Shown here: positions 30,200 to 40,588 of the stretch, piece by piece | Layout: the number at the start of each line of letters is the position of its first letter | Numbering within the stretch: the stretch's first letter is position 1 | Source of the DNA: Olavius algarvensis Gamma 3 endosymbiont | Lineage (GTDB): Bacteria; Pseudomonadota; Gammaproteobacteria; GCA-001735895 | DNA length: 55,532 nt | Assembly: GCA_001735895.1 (NCBI GenBank) | Contig: DS021198.1 | Span: 989,280 to 1,044,811, forward strand | Reading direction: 5' to 3' | The notes under the pieces: model-generated | Told to the model about the DNA's origin: nothing | The model's input: only the letters and a program-made list of their open reading frames with translations | Databases searched by the model: none | Program-made: the position numbers and the translations under genes

Positions 30200-31777
30200 T
30201 CAGATATAAGGCGGTAGCGCGCGCCAGTTGAACATCGACGCGGCCTTACCAATGCACTCCCGTTGCTGCTGGAAACGCCGGTAGAGAGCCGCCGGCGCAT
30301 TCTGCGGTCCGCCCAGGGCGGCAAAAATTGCGATTTCGGAATCGGCGGTTTTTTCGCCGCCGACGAAAATAGCGTCGCTCTCCCGGCAGAGCGCGGCCAG
30401 GGCTCGATAAAAGTGCGCGCGTTCGGCAATCAGGAAATCCCGAGCCTGCCGGAATGCGGTCTCGTCGTCGCTGCTCAGCGTGACCCTGTTATGCGGATCG
30501 ACGCCGTAAGGGTTGAGATGACCGTAGATCAGAATTTCGCCGTCGATATTCGGCGTCGAATCAAAATACCGCTCTACTGCCGCGACGTAATCGAGTTCGA
30601 TCTGCCATAGCTGCTCTACGGTGCCGCCAAGCTTTTCGGCGGGCATGCGAAGGTTTGCATCGCTGTGATTTTTATAAACCAGCCGGCCGGCCGGGGTTTG
30701 CATGCGCGCCGCGTAGGGTATCGCTTCACGCACCGCCCGCATGGCTTCCGGGTCGGGAAAAACCTCGGCATGCTCGAGTCCGATGCCGGCGATGGTAAAT
30801 TCGCCGTCGTCGCTCTCGGTAGCCAATTCGAGCAGGAATTCATCGATCGGCCGGTTACTGAAGCCATGCACGAAAACCAGGCCGTCGGCGCCGGCCTGAT
30901 CGCACTTTTGCCGCAGGTCGCGGGCCTTCCCGGTCATCGGATTTGATGAGTTATTCTTAAGCAGCGGCCGCATCGAATTGACGCTGACCTGCTCGATTCC
31001 CAGGATCAGGTCCTGCCGGCCCGTGCTGGAGCTGACGCCGGTTTGATCCAGCTTGAGATAGGCGTAGGGCGATAGCTGCTCGAGCAGGCGGGCGATTTCG
31101 GCCGGGCGGTTAACAACCGGCAATGCAAAGGCGATTTCATTATCCGGAAAACGATAGTAGCGGCAGCACAACGCGCTGACGATGCCGCTCCAGCCATAGG
31201 TGCCGGCGTAACCCGTCAGGGCTGCGCCGCTGATCTCTCGCAGCGCCTCGCCGTCGAAGATCGCGACCGCGGCGACGCTGTCGCTGAAATACCTGCGCTG
31301 CGGGCCCATGCCCCCGGTCATGAAGGTCGCCCCTACCGCCGCATACAGGTAACTTGTTAGATCGGCGCCGGGTACTTTGAACTGATGGCCCAGCTGCCGC
31401 GCCAGCGCCTGGTTCAATTGCTCGAGCGTGATCGAACTGCCGGCCGATATCTGCTGGTTTTGCGGGTCGATAACGATTTCATCGAGACCGAGCTCAACCA
31501 GTCGAGGGCGGCTGGCGAGGCGTGTGCGGGGATTGGAAGGGGGGTCGAATCTGACACCGACCACCGTGCCCGCGGGCCGCTTTCCGGTCTGGAATATGCC
31601 GCCGCCGCAGGATGTGCCGGACATGGGCAACAGGTGGATATCCGCGCCGTGACGTTGCCGCAGCTCGTTCACGGCCTGCACCAGTTGGCCGCTGACCGGA
31701 TAGGCGATATCGAAATCGACGGCGTTATTTTCACCGTCCAGCGCCTGCGTGAAAGGCTTGCCCAGAGATGAAGGCAC
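30200..31777 (-). CDS. FAD-binding (PCMH-type) oxidoreductase
   Basis: IVIDPQNQQISAGSSITLEQLNQALARQLGHQFKVPGADLTSYLYAAVGATFMTGGMGP. Confidence 0.7.
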   Translation of the reverse strand: MPSSLGKPFTQALDGENNAVDFDIAYPVSGQLVQAVNELRQRHGADIHLLPMSGTSCGGGIFQTGKRPAGTVVGVRFDPPSNPRTRLASRPRLVELGLDEIVIDPQNQQISAGSSITLEQLNQALARQLGHQFKVPGADLTSYLYAAVGATFMTGGMGPQRRYFSDSVAAVAIFDGEALREISGAALTGYAGTYGWSGIVSALCCRYYRFPDNEIAFALPVVNRPAEIARLLEQLSPYAYLKLDQTGVSSSTGRQDLILGIEQVSVNSMRPLLKNNSSNPMTGKARDLRQKCDQAGADGLVFVHGFSNRPIDEFLLELATESDDGEFTIAGIGLEHAEVFPDPEAMRAVREAIPYAARMQTPAGRLVYKNHSDANLRMPAEKLGGTVEQLWQIELDYVAAVERYFDSTPNIDGEILIYGHLNPYGVDPHNRVTLSSDDETAFRQARDFLIAERAHFYRALAALCRESDAIFVGGEKTADSEIAIFAALGGPQNAPAALYRRFQQQRECIGKAASMFNWRALPPYI

Positions 31778-31785
31778 CGGAGTTC

Positions 31786-34434
31786 CTATGCGGCCTTCTT
31801 GGCTTCCAGCGACGCCACCAGGTTTTCCGACAGCCGCTCGAGGGTCGACTGGTCGGTAATGGCGTTACCCTCGGGGGTGGTTAAATAGAAAATGTCGTCG
31901 ATTCTTTCTCCCAGGGTCGAAATCTTGGCGTGTGTGATATCGATGTCCATGGCGGCGATTACGTTGGCGATGACGGACAATAGCCCGGGCATGTCCAGCG
32001 CGCTGATTTCCATCACGGTACGACCATTCAGATAATCCTGCTCGAACCGCACCTTGGTCGGATGGTCGAAGGCCTTCAACTGCCTCGGTTTACGGGTGTT
32101 GCTCTGACCCTCGTAGATCGAATCCGACTCCAGCGCCCGCAACAGGCGTTTTTCGATTTCGGCGATTGTCGCGGCATCGGTAACCGCCTGGTTGTTGTGA
32201 TCCTGGATGATAAAGGTATCCATGATCTTTTTATCGCGGGTGGTAAAGATTTCGGCGTTTAAAATGCTCAAACCGAGGGACCCCAGGGTCCCGGTAACCT
32301 GGGAAAAGGCGTGTGCGACCTCGTCACCATAAACAAAGACCTTGGTGTTACTGGTTTGCACCGACTGGCGAATGCTGACCAGCCGTGAGTCATGCGGATG
32401 GCTCAGAATCGCATTGACGTGCCATTTGATCTCGAGCGGGTGGTGGCGCAGGAAATAGTCGCCGGGCACGCGGTCGCAAACCGAATCGATCTGCTCCGCG
32501 CTGTAGGGTAGATCGGACATTTGTTCCAGCGCGGCGTCGCGGTTTTCCTGGATGATTTCTTCGATGTCGGGGGTTTGGTCGATGCCGCGGCGAATCACGG
32601 TCTTGCTGGCGTTATATAACTGCCTGAGCAGGGCGTCTTTCCAGTTATTCCACAATTTCGGGTTGGTGCTGCGAATATCGGCAACGGTCAGCAGGTAGAG
32701 ATAATTCAGCATATTCATGCTACCGACCTGTTGCGCAAATTCACGCACCACGTCGGGGTCGCTAATGTCCTTGCGCTGAGCGGTCACCGACATCAGCAGG
32801 TGATGGCGCACCAGCTGAGAAACGATGCGGGTTTCCTTACGATTGAGCTGGTGCTGGACGCAAAACCGGGTCGCTTCCTCGGCGCCGAGTAGCGAATGGT
32901 CGCCGTTGCGCCCCTTGGCGATGTCGTGAAACAGCGCGGCCAGATAGAGCAGGCAGGGGTTTTCCAGTTCGCCGTAAACGAGATTACAGAACGGAAATTC
33001 ATGTTCATGGATTTCGAGCGCGAAACGCCGCAGGTTGCGGATGACGAAAATAGTATGCTGGTCGACGGTATAGGCGTGGAACAGGTCGTACTGCATGCGC
33101 CCTGTAATCTTGGCGAAGGCCGGGATATAGGCCGCCAGAAAGCCATAAGAATTCATGCGCCGCATCTGGTGCGTCTGCCCGCTGGGCGCGCTCATCAGCT
33201 GCATGAACAGGTGGTTGACGGTTTCGTTATTGCGGAATTCATCGTCAACCAGAAAGAGATGTTCGCGCACCAGCCGAATCGTCGATGCGGTCACGCCCGC
33301 GCAATTCTCATTCAGCGATATTAGTAAAAACAGTTCGACCAGCGCCGGCGGGTAGTCGCGGAATACGTCGGGATGCGCGACCTCGATAAAATTATTGCGC
33401 AGGTTGAAGCGTTGATTGATCGGTTTCAGCTTGCGCTGCGAGGCGGTTAGCAGTATTTCCTCCTTGAAAATCTGCAACAGCATTTCGCTCAAGCGCTCGA
33501 GTTCCATGATGGTACGGTAGTACTGTTGCATGAATTGCTCGATAGCAAGGTTGTGTTCGCCCGATTCGAAACCGAAGGTTGCGGCAATTTTCTTTTGATA
33601 GTCGAACAATAGCCGGTCTTCGCGGCGTCCGGCGATGCGATGCAGCGCGAAACGCACCTGCCACAGATGGCGTTGCCCGGCGTCTAGTATTTCGTACTCG
33701 GCGGGGGTCAGAAATCCGTGTTCCACTAATTCCTTGAAAGAGTTATCGCCGAAATGCCGTTTCGCCACCCAGCCCAGGATCTGGATATCGCGCAAGCCGC
33801 CCGGCCCTTCCTTGATATTGGGTTCGAGATTATATGCGGTATCGTTAAAGCGCAGATGCCGTTCTTGTTGCTCCTCGAGTTTGGCTTCGAAAAACTTGCG
33901 CGAAGACCACATTTTTCTCGGGCCGATCGCCAGCTGGTATTTTTCGTAAAGTTTCGACTTGCCATAGATCAGGCGCGACTCGATCATGTTGGTCATTACC
34001 GTGACATCGGCCTTGCCCTCGCGCACGCAGTCTCTGACGGTGCGCACGCTATGCCCGACTTCGAGGCCTATATCCCAGAGGAATGTCAAAAACGTCGAGA
34101 TTTTCTGCTGTAGCGGCTTATTGGCATTTTTCTCCAGCAGGATCATCAGGTCGATGTCCGAGCCGGGCAGCAATTCCGAGCGCCCGTAACCGCCGACCGC
34201 CACCAGGCAGCAGTTACAGTGGCTGCGATCGCCGATGAAATGCAGGAAACAAACCTCCAGTACGCGATCGATCAGTTGCGACGTATCGTAAATCAGCTTT
34301 TCTGCAGGCACCCCCCGGTCGAAATCCCGATTAATTTTTTCGCGCGCCTGCTGCAGACCGGTCGCAATCGATTTTGCCTCCAGCGTTTCAGCCGCATCGA
34401 CCGCTTGCAAAAATGATTCGAAGGGTTCAGCCAC
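31786..34434 (-). CDS. glnD: P-II uridylyltransferase/uridylyl-removing enzyme
   Basis: Nucleotidyltransferase GGYGRSELLPGSDIDLMIL, HD domain LFHDIAKGRNGDHS, C-terminal ACT domains. Confidence 0.95.
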   Translation of the reverse strand: MAEPFESFLQAVDAAETLEAKSIATGLQQAREKINRDFDRGVPAEKLIYDTSQLIDRVLEVCFLHFIGDRSHCNCCLVAVGGYGRSELLPGSDIDLMILLEKNANKPLQQKISTFLTFLWDIGLEVGHSVRTVRDCVREGKADVTVMTNMIESRLIYGKSKLYEKYQLAIGPRKMWSSRKFFEAKLEEQQERHLRFNDTAYNLEPNIKEGPGGLRDIQILGWVAKRHFGDNSFKELVEHGFLTPAEYEILDAGQRHLWQVRFALHRIAGRREDRLLFDYQKKIAATFGFESGEHNLAIEQFMQQYYRTIMELERLSEMLLQIFKEEILLTASQRKLKPINQRFNLRNNFIEVAHPDVFRDYPPALVELFLLISLNENCAGVTASTIRLVREHLFLVDDEFRNNETVNHLFMQLMSAPSGQTHQMRRMNSYGFLAAYIPAFAKITGRMQYDLFHAYTVDQHTIFVIRNLRRFALEIHEHEFPFCNLVYGELENPCLLYLAALFHDIAKGRNGDHSLLGAEEATRFCVQHQLNRKETRIVSQLVRHHLLMSVTAQRKDISDPDVVREFAQQVGSMNMLNYLYLLTVADIRSTNPKLWNNWKDALLRQLYNASKTVIRRGIDQTPDIEEIIQENRDAALEQMSDLPYSAEQIDSVCDRVPGDYFLRHHPLEIKWHVNAILSHPHDSRLVSIRQSVQTSNTKVFVYGDEVAHAFSQVTGTLGSLGLSILNAEIFTTRDKKIMDTFIIQDHNNQAVTDAATIAEIEKRLLRALESDSIYEGQSNTRKPRQLKAFDHPTKVRFEQDYLNGRTVMEISALDMPGLLSVIANVIAAMDIDITHAKISTLGERIDDIFYLTTPEGNAITDQSTLERLSENLVASLEAKKAA

Positions 34435-34440
34435 GCAGCT

Positions 34441-35208
34441 TCAGAATCCAAATTCGGGGTGCAGCGTCAACACTTCGAATCCGCTTTCGGTTACCAGGTT
34501 GGTATGCTCCCATTGGGCGGAAAGGCTGTGATCCTTGGTCACCACGGTCCATTCATCGGGTAGTAGCTTTACATTACGCCGGCCCAGGTTGATCATGGGT
34601 TCAACGGTAAACGTCATGCCGGGTTCGAGCATCAGCCCGGTATCCGGTTTGCCGTAGTGTAAAACTTGCGGATCTTCGTGGAATACCTTGCCGATGCCGT
34701 GACCGCAATACTCCCGTACCACGCTGCAGCTATTTTTCTCGGCGTATTGCTGGATGGCATGGCCGATATCGCCCAGTCGAATCCCCGGTTTAATCAGTTC
34801 GATGCCTATCTTCATGCAGTCATAGGCAATTTGCGAGATACGCCGGCCCTGAATGCTAGGCTTGCCGACCTGAAACATGCGGCTGGTATCGCCGTGGTAA
34901 CCATCCTTGATCACGGTGATATCGATATTGATGATATCGCCGTTCTTCAGTTTCTTGTCGGCGGGAATGCCGTGGCAGACCACGTGGTTGACCGAAGTGC
35001 AGATCGAGCGTGGAAATCTGCGGTAATTCAACGGCGCCGGCACTACCGATTGTTGGTTGACCATGAAATCATGACAGATGTCATTAAGCTGCTGGGTTGT
35101 GACGCCCGGTTCAACATGCGGCTCGATCATCCGTAGCACATCGGCGGCAAGCCGCCCGGCGACGCGCATTTTTTCTATTTCTTCAGCGGATTTGATGGTA
35201 ACGCCCAT
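34441..35208 (-). CDS. map: Methionine aminopeptidase type I
   Basis: HGIPADKKLKNGDIINIDITVIKDGYHGDTSRMF, CGHGIGKVFHEDPQVLHYG. Confidence 0.96.
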   Translation of the reverse strand: MGVTIKSAEEIEKMRVAGRLAADVLRMIEPHVEPGVTTQQLNDICHDFMVNQQSVVPAPLNYRRFPRSICTSVNHVVCHGIPADKKLKNGDIINIDITVIKDGYHGDTSRMFQVGKPSIQGRRISQIAYDCMKIGIELIKPGIRLGDIGHAIQQYAEKNSCSVVREYCGHGIGKVFHEDPQVLHYGKPDTGLMLEPGMTFTVEPMINLGRRNVKLLPDEWTVVTKDHSLSAQWEHTNLVTESGFEVLTLHPEFGF

Positions 35209-35226
35209 AAAAATACAGCCGGCAGG

Positions 35227-35255
35227 TTGTTGAGTATACGCGATTATGGTATAAA
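35227..35255 (+). promoter_or_regulatory. Candidate sigma-70 promoter for rpsB-tsf
   Basis: TTGTTG - 17 nt - TATAAA. Confidence 0.6.
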
Positions 35256-35309
35256 GCGCGCGCCCACGGCAACTGCCGGGCTAAATTAATCGAAACGCCG
35301 GGTAATCGG

Positions 35310-35440
35310 TGTTTTTAACGACACACACATGCCGCAACGCGTTCATGGGTGCCTGCGTTTTACCAGAGACGGCAGGTCGTGAACGTCGGGTATGTGGAGG
35401 CTTAACCCGGGATAACCGAAATACGGTTATCCATCAGACA
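35310..35440 (+). promoter_or_regulatory. Structured rpsB leader, candidate S2 autoregulatory (t44-type) leader
   Basis: Pairing cgttcatgggtgcctgc / gcaggtcgtgaacg, then hairpin ggataaccg-aaata-cggttatcc at 35410-35432, between map and rpsB. Confidence 0.5.
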
Positions 35441-35452
35441 TCTGGAGATACT

Positions 35453-36613
35453 ATGTCTAACGTCACCATGCGTGAAATGTTGGAAGCGGGCGTGCATTTC
35501 GGCCATCAGACCCGTTTCTGGAATCCTAAAATGGCGCCCTTCATTTTCGGCGAGCGCAACAAGATTCACATTATCAACCTCGAAGAAACCATGCCCCTGT
35601 GCAAGGACGCGGTCAATTACCTCGGTAAGGTCGCTTCCAAGAAAGGCAAAATCATGTTCGTTGGCACCAAGCGCGCCGCCAGCGATGCGATCAGGGACGA
35701 GGCTTTGCGTTGCGGCATGCCTTTCGTCAATCACCGCTGGTTAGGCGGCATGCTGACAAATTTTCGTACCGTTCGCGCTTCGATTAAACGCCTCAAGGAA
35801 CTTGAAGACATGGCGGCCAGCAACAGCTACGAAAAGATTAATAAAAAGGAAATTCTGCAGCTCTCGCGCGAGCAGGAAAAGCTCGCAAAGACACTTGGCG
35901 GCATCAAGGAAATGGGCGGCTTACCCGACGTATTGTTCGTTATCGACGTCGGCTATGAAAAAATCGCGGTGCAGGAAGCGGCCAAACTTGGAATTCCGGT
36001 AGTCGGCATCGTCGACACCAATAATTCTCCCGAAGATGTCGACTATATCGTACCCGGCAATGACGATTCGATGCGGGCCATCAAGCTCTATACTCGCCTG
36101 GTCGCGGACGCTGTGCTCGAAGGCAAAAAAAGCATTGTTACCGGTACCGACGGCGACGACGAACTGATCGAGGTCGAGGTTGATACGGCTAGTCCCGAAG
36201 CCCGGCCGGCGGTTAAGGTAACCGCCAAGAAGTCGCGCCCGTTGACCACAGAGGACGGCGCCGGCGAGCAACAGGCAACCCCGGCCGATCAGGCTGACGC
36301 GTCCGTGGCCGCAGCTGATGCGCCGGAAGCCAAGGCCGACGAGCCGGAAGCCAAAGCCGATGCGCCGGAAGCCAAGACCGATGCGCCGGAAGCCAAAACC
36401 GATGCACCGGAAGTCAAGGCCGATGCGCCGGAAGTCAAGGCCGACGAGCCGGAAGCCGACGCGGCGGCAGCCAAGCCGGCCTCCAAGAAGGCCGCCGCCA
36501 AAAAAGCGGCTACCAAGAAGGCGGCCACTAAAAAGGCGGCTACTAAGAAAGCGGCTACCAAGAAGGCATCCGCAAAGAAGGCGGCTACCAAGAAGGCGGC
36601 CGGTAAGGATTAA
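35453..36613 (+). CDS. rpsB: 30S ribosomal protein S2 with long C-terminal low-complexity extension
   Basis: [37 protein letters not shown]2 core followed by a repetitive tail. Confidence 0.95.
   Translation: MSNVTMREMLEAGVHFGHQTRFWNPKMAPFIFGERNKIHIINLEETMPLCKDAVNYLGKVASKKGKIMFVGTKRAASDAIRDEALRCGMPFVNHRWLGGMLTNFRTVRASIKRLKELEDMAASNSYEKINKKEILQLSREQEKLAKTLGGIKEMGGLPDVLFVIDVGYEKIAVQEAAKLGIPVVGIVDTNNSPEDVDYIVPGNDDSMRAIKLYTRLVADAVLEGKKSIVTGTDGDDELIEVEVDTASPEARPAVKVTAKKSRPLTTEDGAGEQQATPADQADASVAAADAPEAKADEPEAKADAPEAKTDAPEAKTDAPEVKADAPEVKADEPEADAAAAKPASKKAAAKKAATKKAATKKAATKKAATKKASAKKAATKKAAGKD
36314..36460 (+). repeat. Seven 21-bp units encoding ADAPEAK-like heptapeptides in the rpsB tail
   Basis: [49 protein letters not shown]. 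Confidence 0.9.
36485..36603 (+). repeat. 15-bp KKAAT-type repeats encoding a histone H1/AlgP-like Lys-Ala tail
   Basis: [39 protein letters not shown]. Confidence 0.9.
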
Positions 36614-36658
36614 TTCTGCGCCTGCAAGACAACCGCAGGCTAACAGCGAGGTATTGAA

Positions 36659-37531
36659 GTGGCTATAACAGCATCTTTAGTAAAAGAACTGCGCGAACGC
36701 ACCGGTTCGGGCATGATGGAATGCAAGAAAGCACTGGTCGAAACCGATGGCGATATTGAGGCCGCGGCCGAGTTGATGCGTAAATCGGGCGCCGCCAAGG
36801 CGGATAAAAAGGCCGGACGTGTGGCGGCCGACGGGGCGATCAAGGTCTCGGTCAGCGCGGACGGCAAGTCCGCAGTCATGCTGGAAATCAATTCCGAAAC
36901 CGATTTTGTCGCCAAGGACGATAACTTTCAGGCTTTCGCCGAAGCAGTGCTGGCGGCGGTGGCACAGCATAAACCGACCTCGGTGGGAGACTTGTCGGCA
37001 ATCGAAATGAGCGATGGCCAAACCGTCGAAGAGGCTCGTCAAGCGCTGATCTCGAAAGTCGGGGAAAACATCAAGGTACGCCGTTTCGAAATCCTCGAGT
37101 CTAATGCGTCGATTGCCAGTTACCTGCATGGCGCCCGTATCGGCGTGCTGATCGATGCCAGCGCGGATAGCGATCTGGCGCGCGATATCGCGATGCATAT
37201 CGCAGCCGTCAACCCCCAGTTTGTCGATCAGGACTCGATTCCGGCGGAATTTGTCGAAAAGGAAAAAGCCATCCTGATCGCCCAGGCTGAGTCCAGCGGC
37301 AAGCCGCCCGAAATTATTGAAAAAATGATTCAGGGACGACTCAACAAATTTCTGGCTGAGGTTAGCTTGTTGGGGCAACCTTTCGTCAAGGATCCAGATC
37401 AGACGGTTGCCAAATTACTGTCTGGGGCCGGAGCGGTCGTAAACGGGTTTGTCCGCTACGAAGTGGGCGAAGGCATCGAAAAGAAAGTTGAAGACTTTGC
37501 CGCCGAAGTAGCCTCGCAGCTAAATTCATGA
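36659..37531 (+). CDS. tsf: Elongation factor Ts
   Basis: [38 protein letters not shown]. Confidence 0.97.
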   Translation: MAITASLVKELRERTGSGMMECKKALVETDGDIEAAAELMRKSGAAKADKKAGRVAADGAIKVSVSADGKSAVMLEINSETDFVAKDDNFQAFAEAVLAAVAQHKPTSVGDLSAIEMSDGQTVEEARQALISKVGENIKVRRFEILESNASIASYLHGARIGVLIDASADSDLARDIAMHIAAVNPQFVDQDSIPAEFVEKEKAILIAQAESSGKPPEIIEKMIQGRLNKFLAEVSLLGQPFVKDPDQTVAKLLSGAGAVVNGFVRYEVGEGIEKKVEDFAAEVASQLNS

Positions 37532-37541
37532 ATAACACCAG

Positions 37542-37572
37542 GGCCGCGACGACCTTCGCGGCCTTTTTTTTT
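37542..37572 (+). terminator. Rho-independent terminator after tsf
   Basis: ggccgcga-cgacct-tcgcggcc followed by a T run. Confidence 0.85.
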
Positions 37573-37725
37573 GCGCAGAACCGGCGGTTTCGAGAGAGTG
37601 TCAATAATGCGCTTAAAATGTAAGTGCAATATCGATAAACTCTCGCGGGTGAACCCGGCAGGTCCGCTGGCCGCTAAAGGTTTGGCGCACACGGGTTCCT
37701 GCAAATCCAAGCAAATCTGAGGCCT

Positions 37726-38457
37726 ATGGCGGACATCGAATACAAGCGTATCCTGGTAAAACTCAGCGGCGAGGCCTTAATGGGTGAGCAGGCGTCCGGA
37801 ATCGATCCGCAGATGATTGCAAAAACTGCCGCCGAGTTGATCGCTTTGGCCCGCGCCGGCGTGGAACTCGGCGTGGTAGTGGGCGGTGGTAATCTGTTCC
37901 GGGGTGCGGGCTTGGCGGCTGCCGGACTAGACCGGGTTACCGGGGACCACATGGGCATGTTGGCCACGGTCATGAACGCGCTGGCATTGAAGGATGGATT
38001 GCTGCGAGAGGGCGAGGCTGCAACAGTGATGTCGGGTCTCGCTATGCCGCAGGTCTGCGAATCCTATACTCAGCGCGATGCGCGCCGGCGGATAGCGGCG
38101 GGGGAGATATTGATTTTTGCCGCCGGCACCGGCAGCCCGTATTTTACCACCGACACCGGCGCCAGTTTACGCGCTATCGAGATGCGCGCGGATTTGTTGA
38201 TCAAGGCCACCAAGGTCGACGGCATTTACGATAAGGATCCGGTCAAACATTCAGATGCTCTGCGCTACAGTCATCTGGACTATGATCTGGCCATCGATCA
38301 GCGGCTGGCAGTGATGGATGTGGCGGCAATGATATTATGCAATGATAATTCGCTTGATCTGGTGGTTTGCGATATCAACCAGCCCGGTGCATTACTTGAC
38401 CTGGCCAAGGGCAAAACGGTAGGAACCCGGGTAACTCGAAAAGAGGCACAGAAATGA
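37726..38457 (+). CDS. pyrH: UMP kinase
   Basis: [37 protein letters not shown]. Confidence 0.96.
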   Translation: MADIEYKRILVKLSGEALMGEQASGIDPQMIAKTAAELIALARAGVELGVVVGGGNLFRGAGLAAAGLDRVTGDHMGMLATVMNALALKDGLLREGEAATVMSGLAMPQVCESYTQRDARRRIAAGEILIFAAGTGSPYFTTDTGASLRAIEMRADLLIKATKVDGIYDKDPVKHSDALRYSHLDYDLAIDQRLAVMDVAAMILCNDNSLDLVVCDINQPGALLDLAKGKTVGTRVTRKEAQK

Positions 38458-39011
38458 TAGAAGATATTCAAAAAGATGCACAAATTCGAATGAACAAAAG
38501 TATCGAATCTTTCAAGGCTGAACTCAGCAAAATAAGAACCGGACGCTCGCATCCGAGCCTGCTCAACCATATTAACGTCGATTTTTACGGCAGCGAAGTA
38601 CCGATCGGACAGGCGGCCAACATTAATGTCGAAGACGCCCGTACGCTGGCGGTAACGCCCTGGGATAAGAGTATGGTGCCGATTATAGAAAAGGCCATCA
38701 TGAGCTCCGATCTCGGCCTTAATCCGACCACCGCGGGTACTATTATCCGGGTGCCGATGCCGCCGCTGACCGAGGAACGACGCAAGGAACTAGTCAAGGT
38801 AGTGCGGGAGCTCGCCGAAAATGCTCGCGTTGCGGTCAGAAATATACGTCGCGACGGTAACAATGACTTGAAAACCCTGTCTAAGGACAAGGATATATCC
38901 GAAGACGACGAACACCGAGGCCAGGATCTGGTGCAGCAGGTCACCAACCAGTCGACCGACGAAATTGAAGCCTTGTTGCAAACCAAAGAAAAAGAGTTAA
39001 TGGAGATTTGA
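38454..39011 (+). CDS. frr: Ribosome recycling factor
   Basis: [32 protein letters not shown]. Confidence 0.96.
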   Translation: MIEDIQKDAQIRMNKSIESFKAELSKIRTGRSHPSLLNHINVDFYGSEVPIGQAANINVEDARTLAVTPWDKSMVPIIEKAIMSSDLGLNPTTAGTIIRVPMPPLTEERRKELVKVVRELAENARVAVRNIRRDGNNDLKTLSKDKDISEDDEHRGQDLVQQVTNQSTDEIEALLQTKEKELMEI

Positions 39012-39032
39012 TCGCGATTTAGTTACGGGATC

Positions 39033-39779
39033 ATGGCTTCGCATTCTAAAAGCTCAGTTCCGGGCCATGTTTGTATCATTATGGATGGCAACGGGCGCTG
39101 GGCGAAAAAAAGGTTGATGCCGCGCAGTTACGGACATCGCAAAGGTGTGGACAGCACGCGCCTTGCGGTCGAGTTTTTTGCTCGCGCCGGCATCAAACAT
39201 CTGACTTTATTTGCCTTCAGTAGCGAAAACTGGAATCGGCCCGCCGAAGAAGTCAGCAGCCTGATGGAATTGCTTGTTCAATCGCTCAGGCAGTATACGG
39301 CGGAGCTGCATGAAAAACGGATACGCATCCGTTTCATCGGTGATCGCAGCTCGTTTTCCGCAGACTTGCAGCAGCAAATTCAGCACACCGAAAACGAAAC
39401 CGGCGCGAATCGGAATATGGTATTGAATATTGCCGCCAACTACGGCGGGCGATGGGATATCCTCAATGCGAGTCGACGCCTGGCGCAGCAAGTGCAGGCA
39501 GGCGCCATCGATCCGGCCGACATCGACGATCGGCTGTTTGCCGACGGCTTGTCGCTGGGCGACTGCCCCGATCCGGATTTGTTTATCCGCACCGGCGGTG
39601 AACAACGTGTCAGTAATTTTCTGCTGTGGCAATTGGCCTACACCGAATTCTATTTTTGCGAAACGCTGTGGCCTGACTTTGCTGAACCCGACATGACAGC
39701 GGCCCTGGCTGAATACTCAAAGCGCCAGCGGCGCTACGGCAAAACCGCGTCACAGATAGAGATTCCCGGGCAATGTTGA
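39033..39779 (+). CDS. uppS: Undecaprenyl diphosphate synthase
   Basis: HVCIIMDGNGRWAKKRLMPRSYGHRKG; FAFSSENWNRP; IRTGGEQRVSNFLLWQLAYTEFYF. Confidence 0.96.
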   Translation: MASHSKSSVPGHVCIIMDGNGRWAKKRLMPRSYGHRKGVDSTRLAVEFFARAGIKHLTLFAFSSENWNRPAEEVSSLMELLVQSLRQYTAELHEKRIRIRFIGDRSSFSADLQQQIQHTENETGANRNMVLNIAANYGGRWDILNASRRLAQQVQAGAIDPADIDDRLFADGLSLGDCPDPDLFIRTGGEQRVSNFLLWQLAYTEFYFCETLWPDFAEPDMTAALAEYSKRQRRYGKTASQIEIPGQC

Positions 39780-40588
39780 AGCAACGCGTCATAACCGCGC
39801 TGATCCTGGGCGTGGTTTTTATCGGCAGTATCCTGTTTGCCGATACGGCCTGGTTAAGTCTGTTGTTTGCCGGGGTAATGTTTGCGGCGACCCGGGAAAT
39901 GTTAGACCTCACGATAAAGCCCCGACCGCTCATTGAAATCATAGTCGCGGCGATATTTGCCTCGCTTTTTTGGTGGTCGCTTGCGTTGCTGACTCCGTCG
40001 CTGGTCTACTGGCAATCGCTCACGGGCGTCGCCCTGTGGATAGCAATTGCCATCGGCTTCATCTTTTACCGCCATCATGATAACCGTCCCTTGCCGCAAC
40101 GGGTCTTGATGTGCGGGCTTGGGCTGGTGTCTCTGTGGATAGCCGCGCATGGCGTTATCTATCTGCATTATGCCTACGGCGGCTGGGTGCTGTTGTACAT
40201 GCTGACCCTGGTGTGGCTCGCCGATATCGGGGCCTATTTTAGCGGTCGCCGTTTCGGCCGGCGTAAACTCGCGCCATCGATCAGCCCGGGCAAGACCTGG
40301 GAGGGCGTTTACGGCGGGATACTGGTCACCTTGGCCTGGATGTTTCTGATATATGCAGTGACCGACTTACTGAATACGAGCCTGGTCGAATTTTTGCTGA
40401 TCGGAGTGGCGACGGTATCGATATCGATCGCGGGTGATCTATTTGAAAGCGTTTTAAAAAGAGAGGCCGGCGTCAAGGACAGCGGTAAGCTGTTACCCGG
40501 TCATGGCGGCGTGTTGGACCGTATCGATAGCGTAATTTCGGCGACACCCGTATTTGTATCCGGGTTGCTGTTGGCGGGATCGATATGA
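39773..40588 (+). CDS. cdsA: Phosphatidate cytidylyltransferase
   Basis: SISPGKTWEGVYGG; VLKREAGVKDSGKLLPGHGGVLDRIDS. Confidence 0.95.
   Translation: MLKQRVITALILGVVFIGSILFADTAWLSLLFAGVMFAATREMLDLTIKPRPLIEIIVAAIFASLFWWSLALLTPSLVYWQSLTGVALWIAIAIGFIFYRHHDNRPLPQRVLMCGLGLVSLWIAAHGVIYLHYAYGGWVLLYMLTLVWLADIGAYFSGRRFGRRKLAPSISPGKTWEGVYGGILVTLAWMFLIYAVTDLLNTSLVEFLLIGVATVSISIAGDLFESVLKREAGVKDSGKLLPGHGGVLDRIDSVISATPVFVSGLLLAGSI

Noticed and set aside
36213-36668. Alternative-frame and antisense ORFs over the rpsB tail
   Set aside because: Low-complexity repeats leave all frames open; only the S2 frame is supported.
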